A stretch of DNA of 64,000 nt, taken from positions 76,359,491-76,423,490 of the forward strand of contig JALGPY010000003.1 in the NCBI GenBank assembly GCA_023055425.1. The letters run 5' to 3'. The DNA is from Linanthus parryae (taxonomy: Eukaryota; Streptophyta; Magnoliopsida; Ericales; Polemoniaceae). Position numbers and translations under genes: made by a program. Below, one piece after another: positions 33,718-43,534 of this stretch (the stretch's first letter is position 1; every line of letters starts with the position of its first letter). Below the pieces are notes generated by a model that worked only from the letters and a program-made list of their open reading frames with translations, was not told the DNA's origin and did not search any database.

Positions 33718-35590
33718 TCATTGCCTCAACAGGCTGTTAGACCAAGTGCAGAACTTTGATTCATACTCAGAATCAGCCATGTTTGGTGGCCTAATTCCTT
33801 TTGGAACCCAAATCTGCCTAACCTGTCCCTTAAGCTGATAAGGATAAGTATTCCTCATAATGTGAGGTTCTGATCTACTAAAGGGACAAGTTAATCTGAC
33901 ATGATCAATTTTTCCACAGGAATGACATTTTGGAGAATGTCTGCTACAAGATTTGACAAAAGTAGTTTGGCCTTTCTTTGGAAAATTTGGATTATAGCCA
34001 ATCCCACTTTTATGCATTGATTTCAGACTTCCTCCAAGAATAAGATTCATATTATGTTCTGAGCCTGTAAATCTAGCTAGGACCTTCTTGGACTCTTGAA
34101 GTTTCTCAGTCAAATAACATATTTGTTGTTCTAAATTCTCAGAATGAGTCTTTAGATCAGCATATCTTTCAGTCAAAAGAGTGTTTTGATCAACAACCTC
34201 TTTTATCTGTGCCTTCAAGGCTTTGAACCTGCTGTCCAAGGCCTTGAAGTCCTTTTCAAGCTTTGTCTTAGAAACTTCAACAGTTTTGTTTGAAAAAAGT
34301 AGGTCCTGGTTTTCTTTTACTTGCTCATGAATCTTAATCTTTAAAGAATAAATCTCATTTCTATAAATTTCCTCATTTAAAAACATACTTTTGAGAATTT
34401 CAGGAAGTACATCAGAAGGACTAGCAAGTAGATTTTTTACCATATCTTCAATATGTCTGTCTGATGAATTTTCCTCGTCATGCTTTGCCATGAAGCATAA
34501 GTTTGCTTGTTCTTCTTCTGTGTATGAGTCACTTGATGAATCAGAGTCACTCCAAGAAGCCATCATGGCTTTCTTCCTTCTGTTGTCACTGTCTTTCTTC
34601 TGAAAGTTCTTGTTCTTCTTCTTTTGTGGGCAATCCCTTACTAAATGATCTGCATCACCACACTCAAAACAATTCATTACTTTAGTTTTATGTGATTGTG
34701 GTGAAGGTTTACCTTTGTAGTCCTTGCTGTCTGAGGGTCTTGATCTCTCTCTGTTGTAATCCTTGTTACCAGAGTTTCTTTTCTTTTTGAGAATCCTGGC
34801 CAAGGCCTTGGAGATCAATGCTAAAGCCTCTTCATCATCAGGCTCATCCTCAGTCTCAAGGCTTTGAGACTTTTCACTGTCTTTTTCCTTAAGTGCTATG
34901 TTCCTGATGTTTTCACTCAAATCACCTTCCACATCCTTCATAGATATTTCATGAGTGAGCAGCTTTCCTTGTAGATCATCTAGCTGAAGAAGACTCAAGT
35001 CCTGAGCTTCCTCAATGGTTGTTGTCTTTGGCTCCCACTTGGCTTTTGGAAAGCTTCTCAGAATCTTTCTGACATTCTCTTCATTTGAGAACTTCTTTCC
35101 CAATGACTCCAGATTGTTCACCACATCAGTGAATCTTTTAAACATCTCCTTGATGGTCTCATCTGAGTTCATCTTGAACAAATCATATTGCCTCAGAAGT
35201 GTTGATTTTGGTCTGCTTAACCTGGCTAGTTCCTTCATATGTCACCACCAGTTTATCCCATACTTATTTGGCACTCTTGCAATTTGACACTATGTTGAAC
35301 TCATCTGCATTAAGAGCACAGTATAATAGATTCATAGCCTTGTAATTTTTTGATACCATTTCCAGTTCAGTAACTGAAAGATTTTCCTCAGACTTGATAC
35401 ATCTGACTCCATCAATTGTAGTGTAGTACTCATGAGGACCATTCTGAACTATTGACCATAGTTCCATGTCTTGATCTATGATGAACATCTTCGTCAATGC
35501 CTTCCAGTGCATGAAGTTATCACCACAGAACAATGGAGGTCTGTTGGCTGCCCTTCCTTGTGAGAATCCACCATCTCCTACATTACTCAT
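33718..35590 (-). pseudogene. SIRE-II gag, one stop and one frameshift
   Basis: The start is MSNVGDGGFSQG at 35,590. An in-frame TAA sits at about 35,264, where the family has a Glu after NCKSAK, and a frame change follows near 35,200. The rest is open to 33,718: UBN2-type core (LRSFPKAKWEPKTTTIEEAQ), LLTHEIS, a zinc knuckle CFECGDADHLVRDC (about 34,670), a Ser/Asp-rich stretch, a long coiled coil with FKALDSRFKALKAQ, and a second cysteine cluster CHSCGKIDHVRLTC (about 33,925). Gag assembles the particle and binds RNA. The two FKAL units are encoded by the dispersed palindrome. Confidence 0.85.
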
Positions 35591-35621
35591 AGTCACCAAA
35601 TTGTTAGATCTAAAACAGTGA

Positions 35622-35638
35622 CACAACCTCTGATACCA
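35622..35638 (-). promoter_or_regulatory. Primer binding site of SIRE-II
   Basis: The minus strand reads TGGTATCAGAGGTTGTG two bases inside the 5' LTR, complementary to the 3' end of initiator-Met tRNA. Confidence 0.9.
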
Positions 35639-35640
35639 AT

Positions 35641-37046
35641 TGAAAGTGTGTAATGTAGACTAAATACAGGACCTAAATACTCTAGAAGGGGGGTTGAATA
35701 GAGTATGGAAACATTTTGCAAAACTCAGAGTTTAACAGAATAACTTTGTGTGGAACTCAAATCTCAAGGCCTTGAGATTTTAGTAAATTGTCTGTAACTT
35801 TCGAAGGCAAAATAGAACGCTTCAAGGCCTTGAACTGTAAACAATTCTAAACAGCTTTTAAACCCTAGTTTGATTTGAGTTGTATGCAGCAGATAATAAT
35901 CAAACTGTAAAGTAAAGAACACAAAGAAATTTACAGAGTTCAGTCCCAATGGACCTAATCTCTGCCTGAGGGATCTAGTCCCACCAGGATTGGGCAAACA
36001 CTTCTTATTACACACACGGAAACAGCCCTAGATCTTCAAGCCTAAGTGATTTTCCTTACACCTATACATCTTGTGGTTCCAAACCTATCTAGTTCCAGCT
36101 ACTAACTGTTGAGCTAACAAGAACCTCTTGTTTTTCACTTGAACAACCAACCACTAGGTTAAGTGAGGTTTAAGATAATCTAAAGATACACAGATTAAAG
36201 TACAAGTGAAGAACACAGTAGAAAATATAAGTTGTTGAAGCCTGGAAGTGTTCTTTTGGAAACTGGATTGATTTGATCTTCTGGAATCTGGATTGAAGCT
36301 TGAATGTTTGTGTGTTTGAATGAATGATCTCCCACGAATTTGTCACACCTTTCTGAGTATTCTACAAGCCTCCTCCTCTTCAAAATTCAAACCAGTCTCT
36401 TTTATCCACAGCTGCAACTGATTGAGAGATTTTAGGATCTCAGTTCCTACAAATCCTCTTTCTGTTAAACTGAAATTCAAACAGCTCTAAGTGGATATTT
36501 GTTGGAGTTTGTTGAGATTTCTCCTGCACGTTTAACAGCCCTGCAACAGCATTGAAACACAGCAACAACAAAATCCAAAAAGATAACAGTGCTATGACTG
36601 TTTGGTTATCCAGTTTCTGATAAAATTGGTTAACAGATTATAACAATAACCTGTATAACTTATAATACATATAAATCATGAAAAACAAGTTTAAGACTCT
36701 TAGAAGTGAGTAAATAATCACAATACTAAGAATCACAACCTGCAAGAAAGAATCAACTTAGTTCTGTAAAAACTGTCAGCAGCACAAGGCACATGTCAAG
36801 GCCTTAGAGCTCTGAACCTGCTTCACAGATATTCAAAGTTAAACCCAGGTAACTTTGATTCTTCCTGTTCTGATCATCTACAATTGTGTTAGATAAGTAA
36901 ATAGTGTAATCCATAAGTATATGCAGTAAATCCCTGATCTGTATAATCAGATATCCAATCTGAAATGCTTTGCTTCTTATGTCTTTGTCTTTCATCACTC
37001 AAAACAATTACCAATCAAAATATATTCAAGGGTCTTTGAATCAAAA
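35641..37046 (-). repeat. 5' LTR of SIRE-II
   Basis: This 1406-bp LTR differs from the 3' LTR by scattered substitutions and small indels. Its outer end reads TTTTGATTC where the 3' LTR has TGTTGATTC, so one base of the terminal TG is mutated. The CTAGC duplication follows at 37,047-37,051. Confidence 0.93.
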
Positions 37047-37051
37047 CTAGC

Positions 37052-38589
37052 CTTCAAACCACCATTACTGCAGCCACATTAACCAACCTGGCTTGCAAAT
37101 AAAGAACACCCAAGCCACCATAACTGCAACCAAAATATGGGCATACAATCGCCCAAACAATCACCAATTCCACCGGTGATTCATGCAAAAGGCAACACCA
37201 AATAAACTCAGCATCTCTTCACCGATCAAAGTCCAGCTGAAGTAAGAAGAGGAGACAGAGGAAGAAGAATTTCACAACAGAGAGAAGCCAAGAGCAGAGG
37301 AAGGAAGAAGATGAAAGTAAGAGAAAACTCCCAGGAGATCGCACGATCGATCCCCAGGTCGTGCGATCAGGGCAAAGTCCTTAGCCGAATTTTGGAGCAA
37401 GAAAAGAAGAAGAACTCACTGTAACTTTGCGATCAGACTCTCTGATCGCACGAACATATGAGGTGATCACAGGACATCCTGGTTAGCAAAACACGGAGAA
37501 GAAAAGAGACACGGGTCTGAGCAATTTTATTAAGTGTTTTAATTAAAAGCTAAACCTTAGTTTAGTATTTAATTAATACACTAGGGATAAAAGTGAAAAT
37601 AACAGATTTTTTGCAATCAAAGAAGGACGGGTCTGATCTAATAGATGAGAGGGGGTTATTTTGAGGAGGCATTCTACACGCAGAAAAGGAGAAGACGAAG
37701 AAGACGAAGAACGGGAAGCTCGGATTACTTATTTGATCTCTTCCCTTTCCCCCGTTTTTTTAATTTATGGAGAACCGTGTAAGGCTAAACAAGATTATGT
37801 CTAGCTAAATTTCTCTTGCTAGATAGTTCATGAAGAACTTAGGGTTTTTCTCTTAGACTTGTTTTCTGGATTTTGAATTTACTTCACGTTTCTTGAAACT
37901 TAATTCTAGGTGTGATTTGATTCATTGATATGTTTTTGTTCTTAATTCTTAGTATGATTAGATTGATCACCTACTTGTGCTAGTTATCTAAGTTGATGCG
38001 CAAAAGTGATCAAAGCTTAGATTCGTGAAGAACGTGTTGACAGTCTCGTAGTTTCTTGAGACCGACAGGAAAAAGAGACTTGAGTGACCAATTGTGGGTA
38101 GATTCGGTTGGACTTAGTTAAGATTGAGTGAAATCGGTGGGCCGACATGACCCAGTGAACAAAACTGACTAGAACGAAACGGTAGACAGAGGTGGGCCGA
38201 CAAGACCCGAAGTAAACTATTACGTAGAATCACATGAGATCGACGGAAGATTGTGAAAGCCATTACCCGGTTGAATTAATCATGCATAGAGTGTTGTAAA
38301 ATGTAGTCCGGATTCGTCTAAGTGCCCTAAGGGACCCTGAATTATCTAGTGTTCTCCATCTTCGTATTAATCAGAAAATACAAAAATATTATTCTAGCTT
38401 GTTATTTAAATTTCAGTCACTTGTTTGAGGGTGATGAACTCTTAAATCAACCAATTCTTCCTACGGTTACTTTGAATCGTCTAGCTAAATAATCTGAAGA
38501 GTGTCCATGTGGGTTTGAAAACCTGAGCTTAGTACTGATCTTTATTATTTCGACCATGCACTTGCGTATACACGTAACAAATCGTGTCA
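37052..38589 (+). repeat. Gypsy LTR G1, third piece (3' end)
   Basis: The A+C-rich tract continues to about 37,200. The rest resembles LTR G3: a GAAGAAG-rich stretch, GATC-containing inverted repeats (37,337-37,368 and 37,428-37,449), TCTTGCTAGATAGTTC, and the GGGCCGACATGACCCAGTG block (GGACCGACAGGACCCGGTG in G3). It ends CGTGTCA at 38,589. The following AATGGCATGAATGGGAGAG may be a decayed gypsy primer site (family form TGGCGCCGTTGCCGGGGA). Confidence 0.65.
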
Positions 38590-41005
38590 ATGGCATGAAT
38601 GGGAGAGTCTTGACATCGTGAGCTTATGGCCTAAGGACATTGAAAAAGTTTTTCATGATCAAGTTCCTAAGTGCATTGTTAATGAGTTTCCCCCAATCAA
38701 TGAAGAACGCCATGATTCAAGAGAATTATTGCACGGAGATGAAGAAAGACCCCAATTTTATGCGGTTCATGAATTGCCACATGTGATTCCAAGACAAACA
38801 CTAAGAAAGGAAGCAGTCAAGACGGCATTCCTTGCCATTACTGTTCCACTTGGTATTCAATTTCCACATAATCAGCCCTCGATGATATTGATTTTTATGA
38901 AGAGGAGGAGGAGGAGGAAAGGTACAATGGGTCATGATGTGGTGAATGAATTCTCAAGAAGACTGGTGATCAAAGAGAGGAAGCACAAGAAGAAGAAATT
39001 TTAAAAGTCGTCTTCTACAACTTCCTTGTGCCATATGCGTCTCATGCATGCTAAAAGAGACAAAGAGATGAGCGATGGTGGAAGAAGAAAAATTAGAGAG
39101 AAAAACCGCTTTAACATTGTCTAAGGTGACTGGGTCGGGTCGTCGACCTTAAATTACAAGGCGCGTGTTGGGAGGCATCCCAACCTATTTATTTGTTTAA
39201 TTTAGGGTTACAAGGCGCGTGTGGGGAGGCAAACCAAACTATTTATTTGTTTAATTTAGGGAGTGCGTTTTAAATACAGTTGTGTTGTGTTTTGAATAAT
39301 TTGGAGAGATGAGAGAGAGGGACTAACCATGGTTTCCTAGTGACAAATTTGAGCAGGATATGGTAGATCTACCCCGGTGTACCATGGCACACATGACCTT
39401 GACAGTGACTTGCATTGGCAAGTTGGGGATTTTAATGACACACATTGTATAAGAGGAGGGCATTCGACCCTGGTGTGCAAGTACACATTGACTATTTGGG
39501 AGCATAGTGGTGCCACACTATGGCTTGGGGATTGCTTTGCACATTTTTTCCCCTCCCTTGAGGAGGTTGTGAGTATTACTTTCATTTGTCTAGATTTGTG
39601 TTTATATTTTTTTATATATGTCATGCTTCATCTCATCAACTGGCCTACGCATTTGATTGCTGAGTTTTCTTACATAATCTCTAAATGAGTTAAGGACAAA
39701 GAAGCATTCAGTGTGAGGGTGGTTTATCTGTTTGCTAGTCATTGTTTTCATAGCGAGTTATGTGTAGGATGTTTAGATTGTATTGTGAGTTATTATTTTG
39801 TTTTATGTTGAGTTTTTACTTATATTGTCGTATTGTGTAGTGTAGATTTAAATATTGTTTGCACTTTTATATAATTGAGTCTACCTACAAAAATTTCAAG
39901 TCGTGTAGTGTCAATTTTTTTTTTTTAGTCAAAGCCTTGCATATAGAGATAGGACTTATGAAAACTAAAAAAATATAAAAATATAAAATTTGAAAATTTG
40001 AGAATAAGGCAATTGAAGATCTTGAAACTGGAGAGAGCTTAGTGAATGAATCCTTTCGAGTAGGAAGTGTCGTATTAGGAGCAATTTTATTCTGTAATCA
40101 CGAAAGGATGTCCCAGGAAGATTCGGAAATTGTGAAAGAATGACATTTAAAGTATACATAAGTTTCTTGTAGTGTGGTAATTAGATTGATTTTTATTGTA
40201 GCTGAATATTCTGTTTTCAAGTGGAAAATTGTGGTCTCTTGTTCATCTGGGGTGGACCTTCATGTTGAGTTGGCCTTATGTTGTACAGTTGCCTCATCCT
40301 AAGGGAAGTTGAGGGGCGTACACCACCATCCCTTATAGTGGTCACAAGAGTTAACCGAAAAATCCCACACTCTCTAGCTCACGGTTAAAAAAGACAGAGG
40401 AGATATGTGCTTAATTGAAAAATAAATAAAAAAGGAAGTGCTCAAGAATAAGGAGAACAACCCGAAGCTGAGCTAGAGAGGAAAACTAGATTCAACCCTT
40501 ATTTCACAGGAGTTGTGACCCCCTTCACCGGGATAATTTGCATTCAAACGCAATAAAAGCTAAGAGGGTCTGAAAACCTCAAATGATTCGCCGAAAAAAG
40601 GCTACAGTAAAACTTGATCTTAATTAGACCCAACGAATATTAGGACGTACATGTGTCTTAGTTTGAATTGGAGGAAGAAAGGGGTCGCCTTTGTGAGATT
40701 TTGCATATAATTAATTTTATTTTAAATTCTTGCTACATGTATGTGAATTTCATAAAGGATTAGTGAAAGCTTGATGATTTTCAAATTATGAGAGGCAGAT
40801 TGTATGTTCTTACAAAAAAGAAAGAATTTAAATCTTTTTGTGTTTTGTGTTTTAAGATCGAGTCCAGAATTGTATTGCATCATCTTGCTGCATTGGTGTG
40901 TTGTTAATCGTGTTTGAGTCGTTTGTGTCTTGTCGGCTAGTAGACAGATAAATACAGTAGATGAGACTTTGCTCGGGACACGCAAATGGCAAGTGTGGGG
41001 ATATT
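38590..41005 (+). mobile_element. Gypsy internal remnant 1, deleted
   Basis: It lies between LTRs G1 and G2. A 128-codon frame (38,618-39,001) is open but I do not recognise its product. At 39,125 comes GTGACTGGGTCGGGTCGTCG and then GCGCGTGTTGGGAGGCATCC, a signature found after pol in Athila-like elements and also at 43,545 in remnant 2. A 54-bp tandem duplication is at 39,154-39,261. The 3' noncoding part (GCCTTGCATATAGAG at about 39,935) is shared with remnant 2. A polypurine tract AAGTGTGGGGATATT ends at 41,005. RT, RNase H and integrase are absent. Confidence 0.6.
39154..39261. repeat. 54-bp tandem duplication
   Basis: Two consecutive 54-bp units (39,154-39,207 and 39,208-39,261), both starting TTACAAGGCGCGTGT and ending TTTGTTTAATTTAGGG, differ at a few positions. 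Confidence 0.9.
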
Positions 41006-42603
41006 TGATAACTCCTTAATAATATGTATCCTAAATACACTTTATATTGTTATTTGTGTGCGTTTCGGTGCAAAATGGTGATTTTTGGGCTTATTTGAAG
41101 AGAAAATGTGTTTTTGGATACTTTTGAGCTTAAACGTACAATCGGGGCGTTTCTTGAATAGTTTTACGTATAATTTGCATGATTTTGTCACATTTGATCT
41201 TCGCGGTAGTGTTCGTGTGTGATTTACATGAACATTACATGAGAAGAGTAAGTGGACAGAAGAAACAAGCTTCGAAAGTCAAAAGGACGCAAGAGAAGCA
41301 AAGTTAGAGGAGTAAAAGTGACCAACCTTTACTATTTGGATGATATCTTGATTTATGCAAGGTCTCCTATAGTGATATTGGTGGAAACTGAAAGTAGACT
41401 CTAATAGCTTTCCAACAGTAGGTCACGGAGCTCAATCAAAGGCCGGATGAGAAAGATATGGTCCGGAAAAAAATGACACAAAAACGAAGAAGAGCCGAAA
41501 AAGTTCACTGGATCAGTACTCACTCTTCAGGATACTTTTGGAGATACAGAGAGAATTTTGGATCAAGTCCTACGCCATTGGAAAGTAGACATTCAGGGCT
41601 TTCCAACGATATAAGATAGGCCCAAAACGAAGTCCGGGTGAGGGAGAAAAGGCCGCGTAAGATCAGCTTATGAAATTTGTCCGAGAATTGCAAACTAGAG
41701 GGGCTGAATTGCAAATTCGGCCACAATACATTAAAAATCGTGTCCATCCCTATTCATCACTATTTTTAGGATCTATAGGTAGGTTAGGCAGCTGGAGATA
41801 AGGTAGAACACGTTGGAGGAAGGTTTGGAGCTTGGAGCACATCGTTGGAGCAAGGATTTCATCGTTTGATCTCTTTCTCCTTATTTTCTTTATTTTTGCA
41901 CATGATCACACAAAACTTTGTCATTGTGATCATGAATATGCGTCGCTAAAATTATTAGATCGGGGTTAGGGTGTTCACATTGATTTTGTATTTTATGATT
42001 TAGATTCATGTTTTGATAAACCTAATTGATGATTTTGCGTTTGCTATGATTGTTTTGTGATCTTCATCCTATCAAGTTAATTAGAGACGTCTTGTTATCT
42101 AGAACTTAGTTTGCAATTATTTGGTAACTCGGTAATTGTTGAGCCGGAAAAGCAAACAATCACTCGTTCTTAGTGAAAGCAAGAATTGAGACCGGTAGAG
42201 TAGAATTCATCGCTAATGCATGTTTAGAGATAATTAGAACTTGGTAACTCGGTTTTAATCTAACCTAGGCATAAGATGCTCACTTGGTAACTCGGAGAGT
42301 TAGTATTGCTCGATTAGGAAAGTAAAGTTCATTTGTGTTTCACAAATCATAAAACGTTATCAATAAGGAAATTCTAGCAATCCCCCAAACGAGGTGTCCT
42401 GGTTGTTTCTCCCATATTAAATCTCAATATTTAAATACTTGTCTTGCCATTTCAATTATTTAGTTTAGAAAATTCTCTCAACTACTTGCCCACACAAAGT
42501 TAATAGTGCTAGTTGGTTCACGACAAGTCCTTTGGGTTCGATAAACCCGGATTTTCGGATATTACTACACACGAGGACCATACTCTTGTGGTTGGACGTG
42601 TCA
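41006..42603 (+). repeat. Gypsy LTR G2
   Basis: The 1598-bp LTR starts TGATAACTCCTTAATAATAT after a polypurine tract and ends GGACGTGTCA. It shares TTTTGTCACATTTGATCTTC and other blocks with G1 and G3, but its central part (GGTAACTCGGTAATTG repeats at 42,122-42,295) is different, so it belongs to a diverged subfamily. The expected primer site is replaced by a run of 13 C (42,606-42,618). Confidence 0.7.
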
Positions 42604-42605
42604 AT

Positions 42606-42618
42606 CCCCCCCCCCCCC
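42606..42618. repeat. Poly-C run
   Basis: Thirteen consecutive C directly after LTR G2; a likely slippage or assembly-sensitive site. Confidence 0.9.
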
Positions 42619-42661
42619 ATCAAAGGGCATGATTCAACAGGATGTAGAGATATCTAAATAG

Positions 42662-43534
42662 GTGCCACTTTCATCTCCTCATTATTCTTCAGAACTTCCA
42701 TACCCATTACGTACTTGGAAGAAGAAGGATGATTTAGAAGAATACAGACGCTTTTTTAATATTTTCTCTAAACTGCATATCAATATCCCATTGATTGAGG
42801 AACTTCAAAAGATTCCTAATTATGCTCGATTTATTAAGGATGCGGTCCTTGGAAAGAAATCAGTGGATGAGTTCCAGAGAGTGAATCTCAATGAACAGGT
42901 TAGTTCATGTTTTTTACATGGGCTGTCTAAGAAGAAGAAGGATCCAGGTATTTTTATCATTGAAGCTACATTGGGTGACGCCTACACTGGAAGAGCTCTC
43001 TGTGATCTGGAAGCGAGCGTGAATTTGATGCCGTTGTCGGTATTCAAAAATTTAAGTGTGGGGGATCCTCCGAAAACCTCGATCACTCTCCAATTTGCAG
43101 ATAAATCATCCAAGAGAGCATGTGGGATGATAAAAGATGTGCTTGTGAGAGTTGGGAGCCTGATAATTTCGGCTGACTTCGTCTTAATAAACATGCCAGC
43201 GAGTGATGTGCCTATCATTCTGGGCAGGCCATTCTTGGCGACTGGTCGTACTATCATTGAAGTAGAGAATTGAGAACTGATTATGAGGGTACACGATGAC
43301 ATGGAGACTTTTCGGGTCTTCAAATCGTCACCCCAGTGTTCATGGGATTATCAGCCAGGGGTGCCATTTGTTGTACAAGTGAAGTGCCAAATCCCAGAGT
43401 TGTCGCAAGGGGATCCACCTGACTACTGGGAAAGAAACAAGCCATCAGATGTGCAAGCACATGAAGCAGTGCTTCAAATTCAGCACAGGAAAGCAAAGCT
43501 GGAAGCGACACAATGTGCCAGACCACCCTCGTGA
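42662..43534 (+). pseudogene. Athila-like gypsy gag-end/protease remnant
   Basis: The frame reads PYPLRTWKKKDDLEEYRRFF, then LHINIPLIEELQKIPNYARF, ALCDLEASVNLMP, and PIILGRPFLATGRTIIEVEN. This is the gag-protease junction and retropepsin of Athila-like Ty3/gypsy elements. The family motif CDLGAS has Glu in place of Gly here, which should harm the active site. A TGA at 43,271-43,273 interrupts it. A second frame (43,283-43,531) continues MRVHDDMETFRVFKS, which follows protease in the family. The sequence then jumps to the post-pol signature at 43,545, so RT, RNase H and integrase are deleted. Confidence 0.8.

Larger units (their letters stand above)
26208..37046 (-). mobile_element. SIRE-II: full-length Ty1/copia Sirevirus-type element with extra ORF
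   Basis: The 10,839-bp element has LTRs at 26,208-27,617 and 35,641-37,046 and a perfect duplication CTAGC (26,203-26,207 and 37,047-37,051). On the minus strand the order is LTR, initiator-Met primer site, gag, protease, integrase, RT, RNase H, a TTTAGGGGGAG tract, an extra ORF, polypurine tract, LTR. Gag and pol have the SIRE-lineage sequence style. The LTRs are close to identical, so insertion is fairly recent, but gag, pol and the extra ORF all carry stops or shifts and the protease Asp is lost. The palindrome TCAAGGCCTTGA recurs throughout. Confidence 0.95.
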
